A stretch of 64,000 nucleotides of DNA from the NCBI RefSeq assembly GCF_900156125.1, contig NZ_FTLX01000003.1:248001-312000 (forward strand), written 5' to 3'. Shown here one piece after another: positions 44,385-52,703 of the stretch. The notes under the pieces were generated by a model that was given only the letters and a program-made list of their open reading frames with translations, made no database searches and was not told where the DNA came from. This DNA is from Domibacillus enclensis (GTDB taxonomy: Bacteria > Bacillota > Bacilli > Bacillales > Domibacillaceae). Position 1 is the stretch's first letter, and the number at the start of each line of letters is the position of its first letter. A program made the translations under genes and the position numbers.

Positions 44385-45268
44385 ACGATCAAGCAGCTCT
44401 CCTGCGTCAGAAAATGATGGAAAAACAATCATGGGTACCGGCAGAAAACGACATACAAGCGAAAACAATGGCCATTGTCAGTGGAAAAGGCGGAGTTGGC
44501 AAAACCAACATATCGGTGAATCTAGCCATTGGATTGTCAAAATTAAATAAAAAAGTTTTGTTATTTGATATGGACATTGGCATGGGTAATATTTATCATT
44601 TAATTAATGGAACAGCTTCTGCCTCTATTGCCGACTTTTTCGAGAAAGATGTGGAGATTAGCCAATTAATCCAGCAGGGGCCTGAGCAGATGTCCTACAT
44701 TAACGGCGGCTCTGCTTTTTCCAGAATTTTCGAATGGAAAGAATCTTATCAGGACAAATGGATTGCAGCGCTAGAAAAGCTATCTCGGGAATATGATTAC
44801 TTGCTGTTTGATATGGGGGCGGGTGCCACAAAGGAAAGCTTGAATATTTTAGAAGCGGCTGATGAAGTGCTTGTCGTGTCCACGCCTGAACCAACCGCGA
44901 TGACAGATGCGTACTCCATGATCAAGTTTATTCATATGCGCGATGATCAAAAGGTTTTTCACTTAGTCTGCAACCGCGCCGAGTCTCGGCAAGAGGGAGA
45001 GATCACGCTCAGCCGCCTGAAAAATGCCATGGAAACATTTTTGCATTCAGCTCCTCGTATTTTAGCCACTCTCCCTGAAGATGAATGTGTGCGAAAAGCC
45101 GTGAAAATGGGAAGTCCGTTTCTGCTTTCGTATCCGAAAGCAAAGGCAGCGGCTTCGTTGCAAAACGTTATACACGAGTACGCAGGAGCAGAAGCAAGTG
45201 CACCTGTACAAAAATCTCATTTTATCACAAAGCTGCGCCGCTTTTTTACAGAAAGAGGGGATCGCTGA
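44381..45268 (+). CDS. flhG: MinD-like ATPase FlhG (YlxH)
   Basis: 295 residues. The N terminus NDQAALLRQ fits the DQAxxLR motif with which FlhG stimulates the FlhF GTPase. The deviant Walker A is GKGGVGKTNISVNLA (about 32-46), with DMDIGMGN (about 64-71) as the switch region and a C-terminal amphipathic basic stretch (residues about 275-295) for membrane binding. FlhG controls flagellar number/pattern and C-ring assembly. It overlaps flhF and cheB by a few bases. Confidence 0.95.
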   Translation: MNDQAALLRQKMMEKQSWVPAENDIQAKTMAIVSGKGGVGKTNISVNLAIGLSKLNKKVLLFDMDIGMGNIYHLINGTASASIADFFEKDVEISQLIQQGPEQMSYINGGSAFSRIFEWKESYQDKWIAALEKLSREYDYLLFDMGAGATKESLNILEAADEVLVVSTPEPTAMTDAYSMIKFIHMRDDQKVFHLVCNRAESRQEGEITLSRLKNAMETFLHSAPRILATLPEDECVRKAVKMGSPFLLSYPKAKAAASLQNVIHEYAGAEASAPVQKSHFITKLRRFFTERGDR

Positions 45269-46356
45269 TGACATCAAAAAAAGTGCTGGTAGTGGATGAT
45301 TCCGCTTTTATGCGAAAGCTCATTTCCGAATTTTTATCAGAACACCCTCAATTAGAGGTGGTCGCATTCGGGCGAAATGGGCGGGATGCCGTTCAAAAAG
45401 CGCTTGAGTTAAAGCCAGATGTGATTACGCTCGATATTGAAATGCCTGAAATGGACGGACTTGAAGCGTTAAAAATCATTATGGAAAAACAGCCATGTCC
45501 CGTAGTGATGCTGTCGAGTTTAACGAAGGAAGGCTCGGAAACAACGTTAAAAGCCATTGAACGGGGGGCGGTCGATTTCATTGCCAAACCTTCGGGGACC
45601 ATTTCACTGGATTTGCATAAAATTAAAGATGTGCTCGTCGAAAAAGTTCTCGCAGCGGCAAAAGCAAATATTAGCATGAAACCGGCGCTTGCAGAAAAAC
45701 CGACCGCTATTCAGCCGCCCGTTTCTGTCACTAAGCCAGCATCGATGACCACCGGGCAGACGCGATATAGAAAAATGGACAAGCTTGTTTTGATTGCGAC
45801 CTCAACAGGTGGTCCAAGAGCCCTGCAGCATGTCATTACAAAGCTGCCTGCTTCGCTGCCTGCTCCGGTCATCGTCGTTCAGCACATGCCGCCTGGATTT
45901 ACAAAATCTCTCGCTGAACGCCTGGACTCTTTGTCAGCTATTCATGTGAAGGAAGCAGAGGACGGGGAAATCGCAAAAAACAGTACTGTTTACATTGCCC
46001 CGGGAGGCAAGCATCTGCGTCTTATTAAAACGGGCACCTCTATTGCCATTTCGCTTGACGAAATGCCGCCGGAAGGAGGACACCGACCGGCAGCAAATGC
46101 AACCTTCCGATCGGCTGCCGATATACCGAATGTAGAGAAGGTAGTAGCGATCATGACAGGGATGGGATCCGACGGTGCTGAAGGGCTTGTCAAGCTAAAA
46201 GAAAAAGGGACCGTAAAGGCGATTGCAGAAGCAAAAGAAACGTGTGTAGTGTATGGAATGCCAAAAGCGGCTGTTGCTACCCATCTCATCGATGATGTAG
46301 TGCCCGTTGACGAAATTGCAGCAGTGATTGTAAAGCACGTATACGATAAGAGGTGA
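45268..46356 (+). CDS. cheB: Chemotaxis protein-glutamate methylesterase CheB
   Basis: 362 residues. The open frame continues 61 codons upstream into flhG, but the ATG at 45268, overlapping the flhG stop and following AGAGGGGATC, begins the receiver domain (KKVLVVDDSAFMRKL). The receiver Asp lies in ITLDIEMPEMDG. A linker is followed by the esterase domain (about 170-360) with the Ser in ATSTGGPRAL, His in VVQHMPPGF and Asp in MTGMGSDGAEG. It demethylates or deamidates receptors. Confidence 0.97.
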   Translation: MTSKKVLVVDDSAFMRKLISEFLSEHPQLEVVAFGRNGRDAVQKALELKPDVITLDIEMPEMDGLEALKIIMEKQPCPVVMLSSLTKEGSETTLKAIERGAVDFIAKPSGTISLDLHKIKDVLVEKVLAAAKANISMKPALAEKPTAIQPPVSVTKPASMTTGQTRYRKMDKLVLIATSTGGPRALQHVITKLPASLPAPVIVVQHMPPGFTKSLAERLDSLSAIHVKEAEDGEIAKNSTVYIAPGGKHLRLIKTGTSIAISLDEMPPEGGHRPAANATFRSAADIPNVEKVVAIMTGMGSDGAEGLVKLKEKGTVKAIAEAKETCVVYGMPKAAVATHLIDDVVPVDEIAAVIVKHVYDKR

Positions 46357-46362
46357 AGACGG

Positions 46363-48387
46363 ATGGACACGAGTCAATATTTAGAAATTTTTATCGATGA
46401 AAGCAAAGAACATCTTCAAGCGATGAATGAACACTTGCTTCAATTAGAAAAAGACCCGGAAAACCTTTCGATTGTTAATGAAGTGTTTCGTTCCGCCCAT
46501 ACGTTAAAAGGGATGTCCGCTACAATGGGCTATGAGGATTTAGCCAATCTGACCCATAAGCTTGAAAACGTGCTGGATGCTATCCGCAATCAGCAAATAT
46601 CGGTCACACTGGATATTATGGATACCGTTTTTTCTTCAGTGGATGACCTCGAAGCAATGGTTGAAGATATTTCTGCAGGTGGTGAGGGAAAAAGAAATGT
46701 AGAAGCGATTGTGCAGAAGCTTCTTGTCATTGAACAGGGAGAAGCGGCAGCTGCGCTGGATGTCCTCGATAAACCGGCTGGAGAAACAATTCTTCATTAT
46801 GATGAGTTTGAACGAACAGTGATTGACCAGTCAAAAGAGCAAGGTTTTTCATGTGTGGAAATAAATGTTTCTCTACGTGCAGACTGTGTATTAAAAGCAG
46901 CTCGTGTCTTTATGGTCTTTGAAGTGTTGGAAAAGTGCGGAGAAGTGATTAAAACGGTCCCTTCCTCGGAACAGCTTGAAGAAGAGAAATTCGATGAAAC
47001 CTTTACCGTTACGCTGATTACAAAAGAAACTGCTGCCGATTTACAAGAAAAAGTGAAAAAAGTGTCGGAAGTAGAGCAGGTGAACGTAACAGAAGTTGGG
47101 TCACTGGACGAGCCTGAGCAGCATCAGCCGGCCACAGAAGCAGTCGTTCAAGCGGCTGAGGTTTCGGTTCCCGCAGCCATTGAACAACCAAAGCAGCCTG
47201 AAGCCAAAAAAGAGGAAGACAAGCCGAAAAACGCTGTGTCCAATAAAACCATCCGTGTAAATATTGAACGCCTCGATATTTTAATGAATTTGTTTGAAGA
47301 GCTTGTCATTGACAGAGGCCGTCTTGAATCGATTTCATCTGAGCTGAACCATACGGAACTAAATGAAACGGTGGAACGCATGTCCCGTATTTCCGGCGAT
47401 CTGCAAAATATTATTCTGAATATGCGCATGGTGCCGGTCGAAACGGTCTTTAACCGTTTTCCAAAGCTTGTGCGTCAGCTTTCAAGAGATTTAAATAAGC
47501 AGATCCATTTAGACATTATTGGTGCTGAAACAGAGCTTGACCGCACTGTCATTGATGAAATTGGCGATCCGCTTGTTCATTTGATCCGCAATGCTGGCGA
47601 TCATGGCATTGAAATGCCGGAAGACCGTTTAGCGAAAGGAAAGCCGGCTGAAGGAACGATTAAATTAAAAGCGTATCATAGCGGCAACCACGTATTTATT
47701 GAGATTGAAGACGACGGGGCTGGCATTAATAAAGACCGGGTGCTGAAAAAAGCACTCGATAAAGGAATCGTGACGCAAGAGCAGTCTTTAGGGATGACGG
47801 ACCGTCAAATCTTTGAACTGATCATGGCATCCGGTTTTTCGACGGCGGAAGTGATATCTGACCTATCAGGCCGCGGCGTCGGGCTTGATGTCGTGAAGAC
47901 GACGATCGAATCCCTTGGCGGTTCCATTACAATCGATTCAGTGGAAGGGTCCGGCTCTATTTTCTCCATTCAGCTGCCGCTCACCCTGTCGATTATTTCC
48001 GTTATGCTCGTTGAAGTGGAAAAAGAAAAATATGCCGTTCCGCTTTCATCTATTATTGAAACCGCGATTGTGAAAAAAGAAGAAGTGCTGAACGCGCATA
48101 ACCAGCAGGTAATTGATTTCCGGGGAAAAGTGGTTCCGCTGCTGTTTTTAAAAGATATTTTTTCCGTTCCACACCAGGAAGAAGATGACCGTTTTTATTC
48201 AATTGTGATCGTCCGAAAAGGAGACAAAATGGCCGGGCTTGTCGTTGACTCCTTTATCGGGCAGCAGGAAGTGGTTCTGAAGTCGCTTGGCAACTATCTG
48301 TCCAGCGTGTTTGCCATCTCCGGTGCAACGATTTTAGGTGACGGTCAAGTTGCACTAATTGTAGACTGCAACGCATTAATCAAATAA
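46363..48387 (+). CDS. cheA: Chemotaxis histidine kinase CheA
   Basis: 674 residues. Domains in order: HPt (P1) with the phosphorylated His in FRSAHTLKGMSATM (about 44-57), P2 (about 140-240), a Pro/Glu-rich linker, the P3 dimerisation helix (about 285-345), the P4 ATPase (N box IRNAGDHGIE near 408, G1 EDDGAGI near 451, GRGVGLDVVK near 503) and the P5 CheW-like domain (about 540-674). It phosphorylates CheY and CheB under receptor control. Confidence 0.97.
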   Translation: MDTSQYLEIFIDESKEHLQAMNEHLLQLEKDPENLSIVNEVFRSAHTLKGMSATMGYEDLANLTHKLENVLDAIRNQQISVTLDIMDTVFSSVDDLEAMVEDISAGGEGKRNVEAIVQKLLVIEQGEAAAALDVLDKPAGETILHYDEFERTVIDQSKEQGFSCVEINVSLRADCVLKAARVFMVFEVLEKCGEVIKTVPSSEQLEEEKFDETFTVTLITKETAADLQEKVKKVSEVEQVNVTEVGSLDEPEQHQPATEAVVQAAEVSVPAAIEQPKQPEAKKEEDKPKNAVSNKTIRVNIERLDILMNLFEELVIDRGRLESISSELNHTELNETVERMSRISGDLQNIILNMRMVPVETVFNRFPKLVRQLSRDLNKQIHLDIIGAETELDRTVIDEIGDPLVHLIRNAGDHGIEMPEDRLAKGKPAEGTIKLKAYHSGNHVFIEIEDDGAGINKDRVLKKALDKGIVTQEQSLGMTDRQIFELIMASGFSTAEVISDLSGRGVGLDVVKTTIESLGGSITIDSVEGSGSIFSIQLPLTLSIISVMLVEVEKEKYAVPLSSIIETAIVKKEEVLNAHNQQVIDFRGKVVPLLFLKDIFSVPHQEEDDRFYSIVIVRKGDKMAGLVVDSFIGQQEVVLKSLGNYLSSVFAISGATILGDGQVALIVDCNALIK

Positions 48388-48400
48388 GGGAGTGCATAAC

Positions 48401-48835
48401 ATGAGTGAAGTAACTGCTTCTGCAGTAAAAGTCATTGCTTTTCAATTAGTTGACAAAGAATATGCACTGCCCGTCGAACAAGTGTATTCCATTGAAAAAT
48501 TAATGCACATTACGCGAGTGCCGGGCACAGTTCCTTTCGTTAAAGGCGTCATTAATTTACGCGGTGTCGTCACACCCATCATTGATCTTCGCAGCCGGTT
48601 CGGGCTTTCTGATGAACGGGTGGATGACTCGACACGCATTATTATCGCCGCTCTTGACGACATGGAGGTTGGATTGATCGTGGATGGAGCGAACGACGTA
48701 CTGGATATTCCAACGGACGCGATTGAGCCACAGCCTGAGGTCGTCGGTTCCCTTGGAGATGAATATATTACCGGCGTGGCAAAGCTGGATAAAAGGCTGC
48801 TGATTATGCTCAGTCTTCAAAAGATTTTTAATTAA
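48401..48835 (+). CDS. cheW: Chemotaxis coupling protein CheW
   Basis: 144 residues from the ATG at 48401 behind TAAGGGAG; a GTG at 48392 in frame is not well placed. A single CheW/SH3-like domain, with INLRGVVTPIIDLR (about 48-61) as the conserved core. It couples receptors to CheA. It sits between cheA and cheC as in B. subtilis. Confidence 0.97.
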   Translation: MSEVTASAVKVIAFQLVDKEYALPVEQVYSIEKLMHITRVPGTVPFVKGVINLRGVVTPIIDLRSRFGLSDERVDDSTRIIIAALDDMEVGLIVDGANDVLDIPTDAIEPQPEVVGSLGDEYITGVAKLDKRLLIMLSLQKIFN

Positions 48836-48847
48836 AGGCGGACGAAG

Positions 48848-49489
48848 ATGAACTATATTGATCACATTCAGCCGATTCACCTTGATATTTTAAAGGAAGT
48901 AGGGAATATAGGTGCAGGCCACGCGGCAACTTCGCTTTCCACTCTTTTAAACCGGAAAATTGACATGAAGGTGCCCAGTGTCCGAATTGTTCCTTTTACA
49001 GATATGATGGAGCTGACGGGCGGTTCGGAAAAAGAAGTCGTCAGTGTCAGTCTCCGGATTGAAGGTGAAGCCGGGGGCAATATGTTTTTTATGCTGACGG
49101 TGGAAGAAGCCGACCGTTTTATTCAGAAATTAATGGCGGACGAAGCCTTTTCGTTTCATGATGAACATTCACAGGCGATCGGCTTTTCCGCGATGCAGGA
49201 AATGGGCAACATTTTATCCGGTTCTTATTTATCAGCTCTCGGTGATTTTACACAATTAAAGCTGCAGCCATCCGTTCCAGAGCTTGCCGTGGACATGTTC
49301 GGTGCGATTATCAGCTATGGGCTTCTTGAAATCTCACAGTACAGTGATTATGCCATCGTGATCGATACGGTGTTAACCGAATTAAACGAAGGAAATGAGG
49401 AAATTGTGAAAGGGCATTTTTTCCTGCTGCTTTCCCCGGATTCTTTTCCTGTTTTATTCGAAGCGCTTGGAGCCGGATACAATGAATAG
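48848..49489 (+). CDS. cheC: CheY-P phosphatase CheC
   Basis: 213 residues. Two active-site helices of the CheC family are present: LKEVGNIGAGHAATSLSTLL (about 16-35) and MQEMGNILSGSYLSAL (about 116-131), each with the Glu-Asn pair. CheC dephosphorylates CheY-P and also binds CheD to inhibit its deamidase. The two genes overlap by 8 bases. Confidence 0.96.
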   Translation: MNYIDHIQPIHLDILKEVGNIGAGHAATSLSTLLNRKIDMKVPSVRIVPFTDMMELTGGSEKEVVSVSLRIEGEAGGNMFFMLTVEEADRFIQKLMADEAFSFHDEHSQAIGFSAMQEMGNILSGSYLSALGDFTQLKLQPSVPELAVDMFGAIISYGLLEISQYSDYAIVIDTVLTELNEGNEEIVKGHFFLLLSPDSFPVLFEALGAGYNE

Positions 49490-49979
49490 AACAGGCCAGG
49501 TGGTGAAAGTAGGGATTGCTGATTTAAACGTCGTTAAACCTCCATCTGTGATTCGAACATCGGGTCTTGGTTCATGCGTGGGCGTTATTCTTTATGATGA
49601 ATCGGCAAAAGTAGCGGGCCTGGTTCATATTATGCTTCCTGACTCAAGTCTGGCAAAAGCAGACATACGAAATGATGCCAAATTTGCTGACACGGGTATC
49701 CCGGCCCTGATCCATGCGCTTCAAAACCATGGAGCGAGGCCCGTCCGGCTAAAAGCCAAAATAGCGGGCGGTGCGCAAATGTTTCAATTCAAATCCGGTT
49801 CCGACTTAATGAAAATCGGTCCGCGAAATGTGACAGCTGTAAAAGAACAGTTGAAAAAAGCGCGCATTCCAGTGATAGCAGAGGATACGGGCGGCAGCAG
49901 CGGCAGGACGATTGAATTTGATCCTTCCACGATCGAGCTGCATATTCGAACCGTAAACAAAGGCGAGCAAATTATGTGA
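49482..49979 (+). CDS. cheD: Chemoreceptor glutamine deamidase CheD
   Basis: 165 residues from the ATG at 49482 (TTG 49467 is an unlikely alternative; GGAG at 49469 serves the ATG). The catalytic Cys lies in TSGLGSCVGVILYD (about 29-42), His in LVHIMLPDS (about 51) and the Thr further on in a GGAQMF-containing region. CheD deamidates receptors and activates them, in feedback with CheC and CheY-P. It is the last gene before a terminator. Confidence 0.96.
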   Translation: MNRTGQVVKVGIADLNVVKPPSVIRTSGLGSCVGVILYDESAKVAGLVHIMLPDSSLAKADIRNDAKFADTGIPALIHALQNHGARPVRLKAKIAGGAQMFQFKSGSDLMKIGPRNVTAVKEQLKKARIPVIAEDTGGSSGRTIEFDPSTIELHIRTVNKGEQIM

Positions 49980-49984
49980 GCGCA

Positions 49985-50012
49985 GCAGTGGAATTTATTC
50001 CGCTGCTTTTTT
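49985..50012 (+). terminator. Terminator between cheD and sigD
   Basis: GCAGTGGAA (49985-49993) pairs with TTCCGCTGC (49998-50006), one G-U, around TTTA, followed by six T. It should end most fla/che transcripts before sigD. Confidence 0.8.
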
Positions 50013-50022
50013 GTGTATATTG

Positions 50023-50051
50023 TTGGCAAAAACGAAGCTTTTCTTTAGAAT
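50023..50051 (+). promoter_or_regulatory. SigA-type promoter for sigD
   Basis: TTGGCA at 50023-50028, 17-bp spacer, TAGAAT at 50046-50051. Both boxes match 5 of 6 consensus bases. It lies directly after the fla/che terminator and about 55 bp before the sigD start. B. subtilis is reported to have a weak promoter in the same place; here the terminator makes it likely to matter more. Confidence 0.65.
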
Positions 50052-50105
50052 AAAAGAAAGACTTGAAACGTACTGTCATTCATTTGGGCCGGGAGGAGAG
50101 ATTTA

Positions 50106-50867
50106 ATGGCAAAACGAATACCGGAGGATGAACAACAATTATGGGAACGATGGAAAAAAGATCAAAATCCCGAAGACGGTGATGCGCTGGTTGCACGCTA
50201 CATGCCGCTTGTTACGTTTCATTGCCGGCGGATTGGCGCTTCCCTGCCAAAATCGGTTAGAAGAGAAGAAGTAGCCAGCTTCGGCATGGCAGGTTTATAT
50301 GACGCCCTTTTGAAATTTGAGCCATCACGCGATTTGAAATTTGATACATATGCTTCTTTTCGTATTCGCGGGGCTATATTAGACGGCTTAAGAAAAGAAG
50401 ACTGGCTGCCAAGAGCAGCGCGGGAAAAATCAAAAAAAATCGAAGCCGCCGCATCAAAGCTGGAACAAAAATATTTGCGTTCGGTCACACCGGAAGAGGT
50501 GGCTGCTGAACTAGGCGTGAAAGTGGAAGAAGTTCAGGATACGATGGCAGAATACTTTTTTTCACATATTTTGTCGGTCGATGAACAGGTGCACGATCAA
50601 GATCAACAGGAAACAACCGGGTTTGTTTTAAAGGATCAGCGAACGAAAACACCGGAAGAAGAACTGGTAAAGCAGGAGCAGATTGAAGAGCTGGCTTCGC
50701 AAATTAAAAAGCTGACTGAAAAAGAACAGCTTGTCGTAGACTTGTTTTACAAAGAGGAATTGACACTGACTGAGATTGGCGAGGTGCTGGGGCTTTCTAC
50801 ATCGCGCATCTCACAAATTCATTCCAAAGCGCTGTTTAAGCTGAGACAGCAGCTGACCAAAGCATGA
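50106..50867 (+). CDS. sigD: RNA polymerase sigma factor SigD (FliA)
   Basis: 253 residues (B. subtilis 254). It directs transcription of late flagellar, chemoreceptor and autolysin genes and is held by anti-sigma FlgM (not in this window). Region 2 includes YMPLVTFHCRRIG and FDTYASFRIRGAILDGLR (about 77-95), region 3 follows, and region 4 has the helix-turn-helix LTLTEIGEVLGLSTSRISQI (about 219-238). The ATG follows GGGAGGAGAG. Confidence 0.97.
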   Translation: MAKRIPEDEQQLWERWKKDQNPEDGDALVARYMPLVTFHCRRIGASLPKSVRREEVASFGMAGLYDALLKFEPSRDLKFDTYASFRIRGAILDGLRKEDWLPRAAREKSKKIEAAASKLEQKYLRSVTPEEVAAELGVKVEEVQDTMAEYFFSHILSVDEQVHDQDQQETTGFVLKDQRTKTPEEELVKQEQIEELASQIKKLTEKEQLVVDLFYKEELTLTEIGEVLGLSTSRISQIHSKALFKLRQQLTKA

Positions 50868-50906
50868 TGTCACTTCTCAGCAATCACGTATGGATCGAGG
50901 TGCAAT

Positions 50907-51200
50907 ATGGACTTTAAAGCGGTTGAAATGCAAGTGGCGCTCCCACGCACTTACGAAGCGTCGAAAAGTCTCCAGGACCAGCAGCAAACAGCTCTGTCCG
51001 GCCAGCATCACGCACAAACGGAAATGGAAAAAAAGGCGGAATGGAAACGGGCCTCGGTTACGGAAGGGGAAGAAGCGAATAAAACAGGAGAAGGCACTCA
51101 TCAAAACCACCAGCCCGATCAGCAAAGAAAACAAAAGAAACAGCAGTCGAAGCAATCTGTTCATCCGTACAAAGGAAAGCAGATTGACTTCAGCGGATAA
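50907..51200 (+). CDS. Small, highly charged protein between sigD and swrB
   Basis: 97 residues starting at ATG 50907 behind TCGAGGTG. The first ~30 residues (MDFKAVEMQVALPRTYEASK...) look ordered; the rest is Lys/Gln/Glu/His-rich and probably disordered, ending in a HPYKGKQIDFSG tail. I believe similar proteins occur at this place in other Bacillus but no function is known to me. There is no signal peptide, membrane helix or enzyme motif. Spacing (39 bp after sigD, 9 bp before swrB) suggests co-expression with swrB. A longer frame shift alternative at 50890 lacks such features. Confidence 0.7.
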   Translation: MDFKAVEMQVALPRTYEASKSLQDQQQTALSGQHHAQTEMEKKAEWKRASVTEGEEANKTGEGTHQNHQPDQQRKQKKQQSKQSVHPYKGKQIDFSG

Positions 51201-51209
51201 GAGGGGCGT

Positions 51210-51692
51210 ATGACTACATTTTTACTCGTCATTTCTTTTTTGATTCATGCGTTGAGCCTGTTTGCGCTCATTTTATTGTTTCAACGGCAAAACAGCGGCA
51301 GGAATGCAGAAAATAAAATGAAGCAAGCGGCAAATGAAACAGAAGAAATGCTGACAGCTTTTTTAATGGAAATGAAAGAAGAAAACGAAAAGCTCATTGA
51401 AGACCTGAAAAAAGCTCAAGTTTTAGAGAAGCCTGCCCAAACGAAACAAAGAGAGCCGATGCCAGACCCCGTTTTGCCGCCGGTCACACCGAGAAAAGCG
51501 GCAGCGCAGGCGTATAAGCAAACAACGAAACACTCGGCGGCAGGCCTGCAGGAGCAAAATACTGAAAAATCTTTAATAGACCAAATGGTCGACCTGCAAA
51601 AAAGCGGCCTGTCAAAAGAAGAAATCGCTAAAAAATTGAATGTTGGACGAACAGAAGTTGAACTCGCGTTTAAGTTCAATAAAAAAGAATGA
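51210..51692 (+). CDS. swrB: Swarming motility protein SwrB (YlxL)
   Basis: 160 residues. An N-terminal transmembrane helix (about 3-25) is followed by a coiled coil (about 32-72), a Pro-rich stretch and a C-terminal helix-turn-helix-like segment (VDLQKSGLSKEEIAKKLNVG, about 127-146). In B. subtilis SwrB, encoded just after sigD, promotes maturation of the C ring and export activation. The assignment rests on position and this architecture; primary sequence is divergent in the family. Confidence 0.85.
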   Translation: MTTFLLVISFLIHALSLFALILLFQRQNSGRNAENKMKQAANETEEMLTAFLMEMKEENEKLIEDLKKAQVLEKPAQTKQREPMPDPVLPPVTPRKAAAQAYKQTTKHSAAGLQEQNTEKSLIDQMVDLQKSGLSKEEIAKKLNVGRTEVELAFKFNKKE

Positions 51693-51698
51693 AAATAG

Positions 51699-51727
51699 TT
51701 GCGGGCAATGACGATCTATGGTATATT
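51699..51727 (+). promoter_or_regulatory. SigA-type promoter for rpsB
   Basis: TTGCGG at 51699-51704, 17-bp spacer, TATATT at 51722-51727, immediately after the swrB stop. The transcript would start near 51734 and carry a ~110-nt leader. Confidence 0.65.
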
Positions 51728-51733
51728 AGCTAA

Positions 51734-51843
51734 CGGTGTTAATACACACGTCTTTTGATTCGTCAGCCGGTGCCGTTCATAACGGAAGCTGATTGAAAAG
51801 GATAAAGGCGGAGGAAATACAACCAAACAGGAGGAAACAAAAC
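51734..51843 (+). promoter_or_regulatory. Structured 5' leader of rpsB
   Basis: The leader contains a two-part hairpin: outer TCAGC/GCTGA (51763-51767 and 51788-51792) and inner CCGTT/AACGG (51773-51777 and 51781-51785) with a CAT loop. A second AACGG at 51732-51736, near the expected transcript 5' end, could compete for the same CCGTT. A separate GGAGG-rich stretch precedes the start. Ribosomal protein S2 autoregulates via its leader in other bacteria; the same here is inference. Confidence 0.45.
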
Positions 51844-52596
51844 ATGTCAGTAATTTCTATGAAGCAATTGCTTGAAGCAGGTGTTCACTTCGGTCACCAG
51901 ACTCGTCGCTGGAACCCAAAAATGAAAAAGTACATTTTCCAGGAGCGTAACGGGATCTACATTATCGATCTTCAAAAAACGGTTCGCAAAGTGGAAGAAG
52001 CGTACAAATTTGTAAGAGAAGTTGCCGGTGACGGTGGGAAAGTATTGTTTGTTGGAACGAAAAAACAAGCACAGGATTCTGTGAAAGAAGAAGCAGAACG
52101 TTCAGGTATGTACTATGTAAACCAACGCTGGTTGGGTGGTACACTTACTAACTTCTCAACAATTCAAAAACGTGTACAACGTTTGAAAAACATCGAAAAA
52201 ATGCAAGAAGACGGTACATTTGACGTTCTTCCTAAGAAAGAAGTTGTTCAGCTTAAAAAAGAGCATGAGCGTCTTGTGAAATTCTTGGGCGGTATTCGTG
52301 ATATGAAAGGTCTTCCTGATGCTTTATTCATCATCGACCCGCGTAAAGAGCGCATCGCTGTTGCAGAAGCGCGTAAATTGAACATTCCGATCGTTGGTAT
52401 CGTTGATACAAACTGTGATCCGGATGAAATCGACTACGTAATCCCTGCAAATGATGACGCCATCCGTGCGGTTAAACTATTAACAGGCAAAATGGCTGAT
52501 GCTGTTCTTGAAGCAAAACAAGGCGAAGAAATCGCTGAAGAAGCTGCTCAAGAAGAAGCACAGCAAGCTGAAACTGCAGAAGCTGCAGCTGAGTAA
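51844..52596 (+). CDS. rpsB: 30S ribosomal protein S2
   Basis: 250 residues from the ATG at 51844 behind CAGGAGG, beginning [20 protein letters not shown]. uS2 bridges the 30S head and body. The C terminus is a long acidic Glu/Ala tail (about 220-250). The frame extends upstream, but that part lies in the leader. It is followed by a terminator and then tsf, as in nearly all bacteria. Confidence 0.98.
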   Translation: MSVISMKQLLEAGVHFGHQTRRWNPKMKKYIFQERNGIYIIDLQKTVRKVEEAYKFVREVAGDGGKVLFVGTKKQAQDSVKEEAERSGMYYVNQRWLGGTLTNFSTIQKRVQRLKNIEKMQEDGTFDVLPKKEVVQLKKEHERLVKFLGGIRDMKGLPDALFIIDPRKERIAVAEARKLNIPIVGIVDTNCDPDEIDYVIPANDDAIRAVKLLTGKMADAVLEAKQGEEIAEEAAQEEAQQAETAEAAAE

Positions 52597-52605
52597 TCAA
52601 ACAGA

Positions 52606-52644
52606 TAAAGGTGATAAGAGGGATACCCTTATCACCTTTTTTTA
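52606..52644 (+). terminator. Terminator/attenuator between rpsB and tsf
   Basis: AAAGGTGATAAG pairs with CTTATCACCTTT around a short AGGGATACC loop, followed by a T run. In B. subtilis rpsB-tsf share a transcript, so it may reduce rather than abolish readthrough to tsf. Confidence 0.8.
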
Positions 52645-52702
52645 AAGAAATGACATGATAAAACCGCATAAGCGGCCTTACATATTTAAAGGAGGAACTA
52701 AA

Positions 52703-52703
52703 A
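52703..52703 (+). promoter_or_regulatory. tsf start codon decision
   Basis: An open frame begins at 52655, but AAAGGAGG at 52688-52695 and the family start [16 protein letters not shown] fix the tsf start at the ATG at 52703. Confidence 0.85.
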
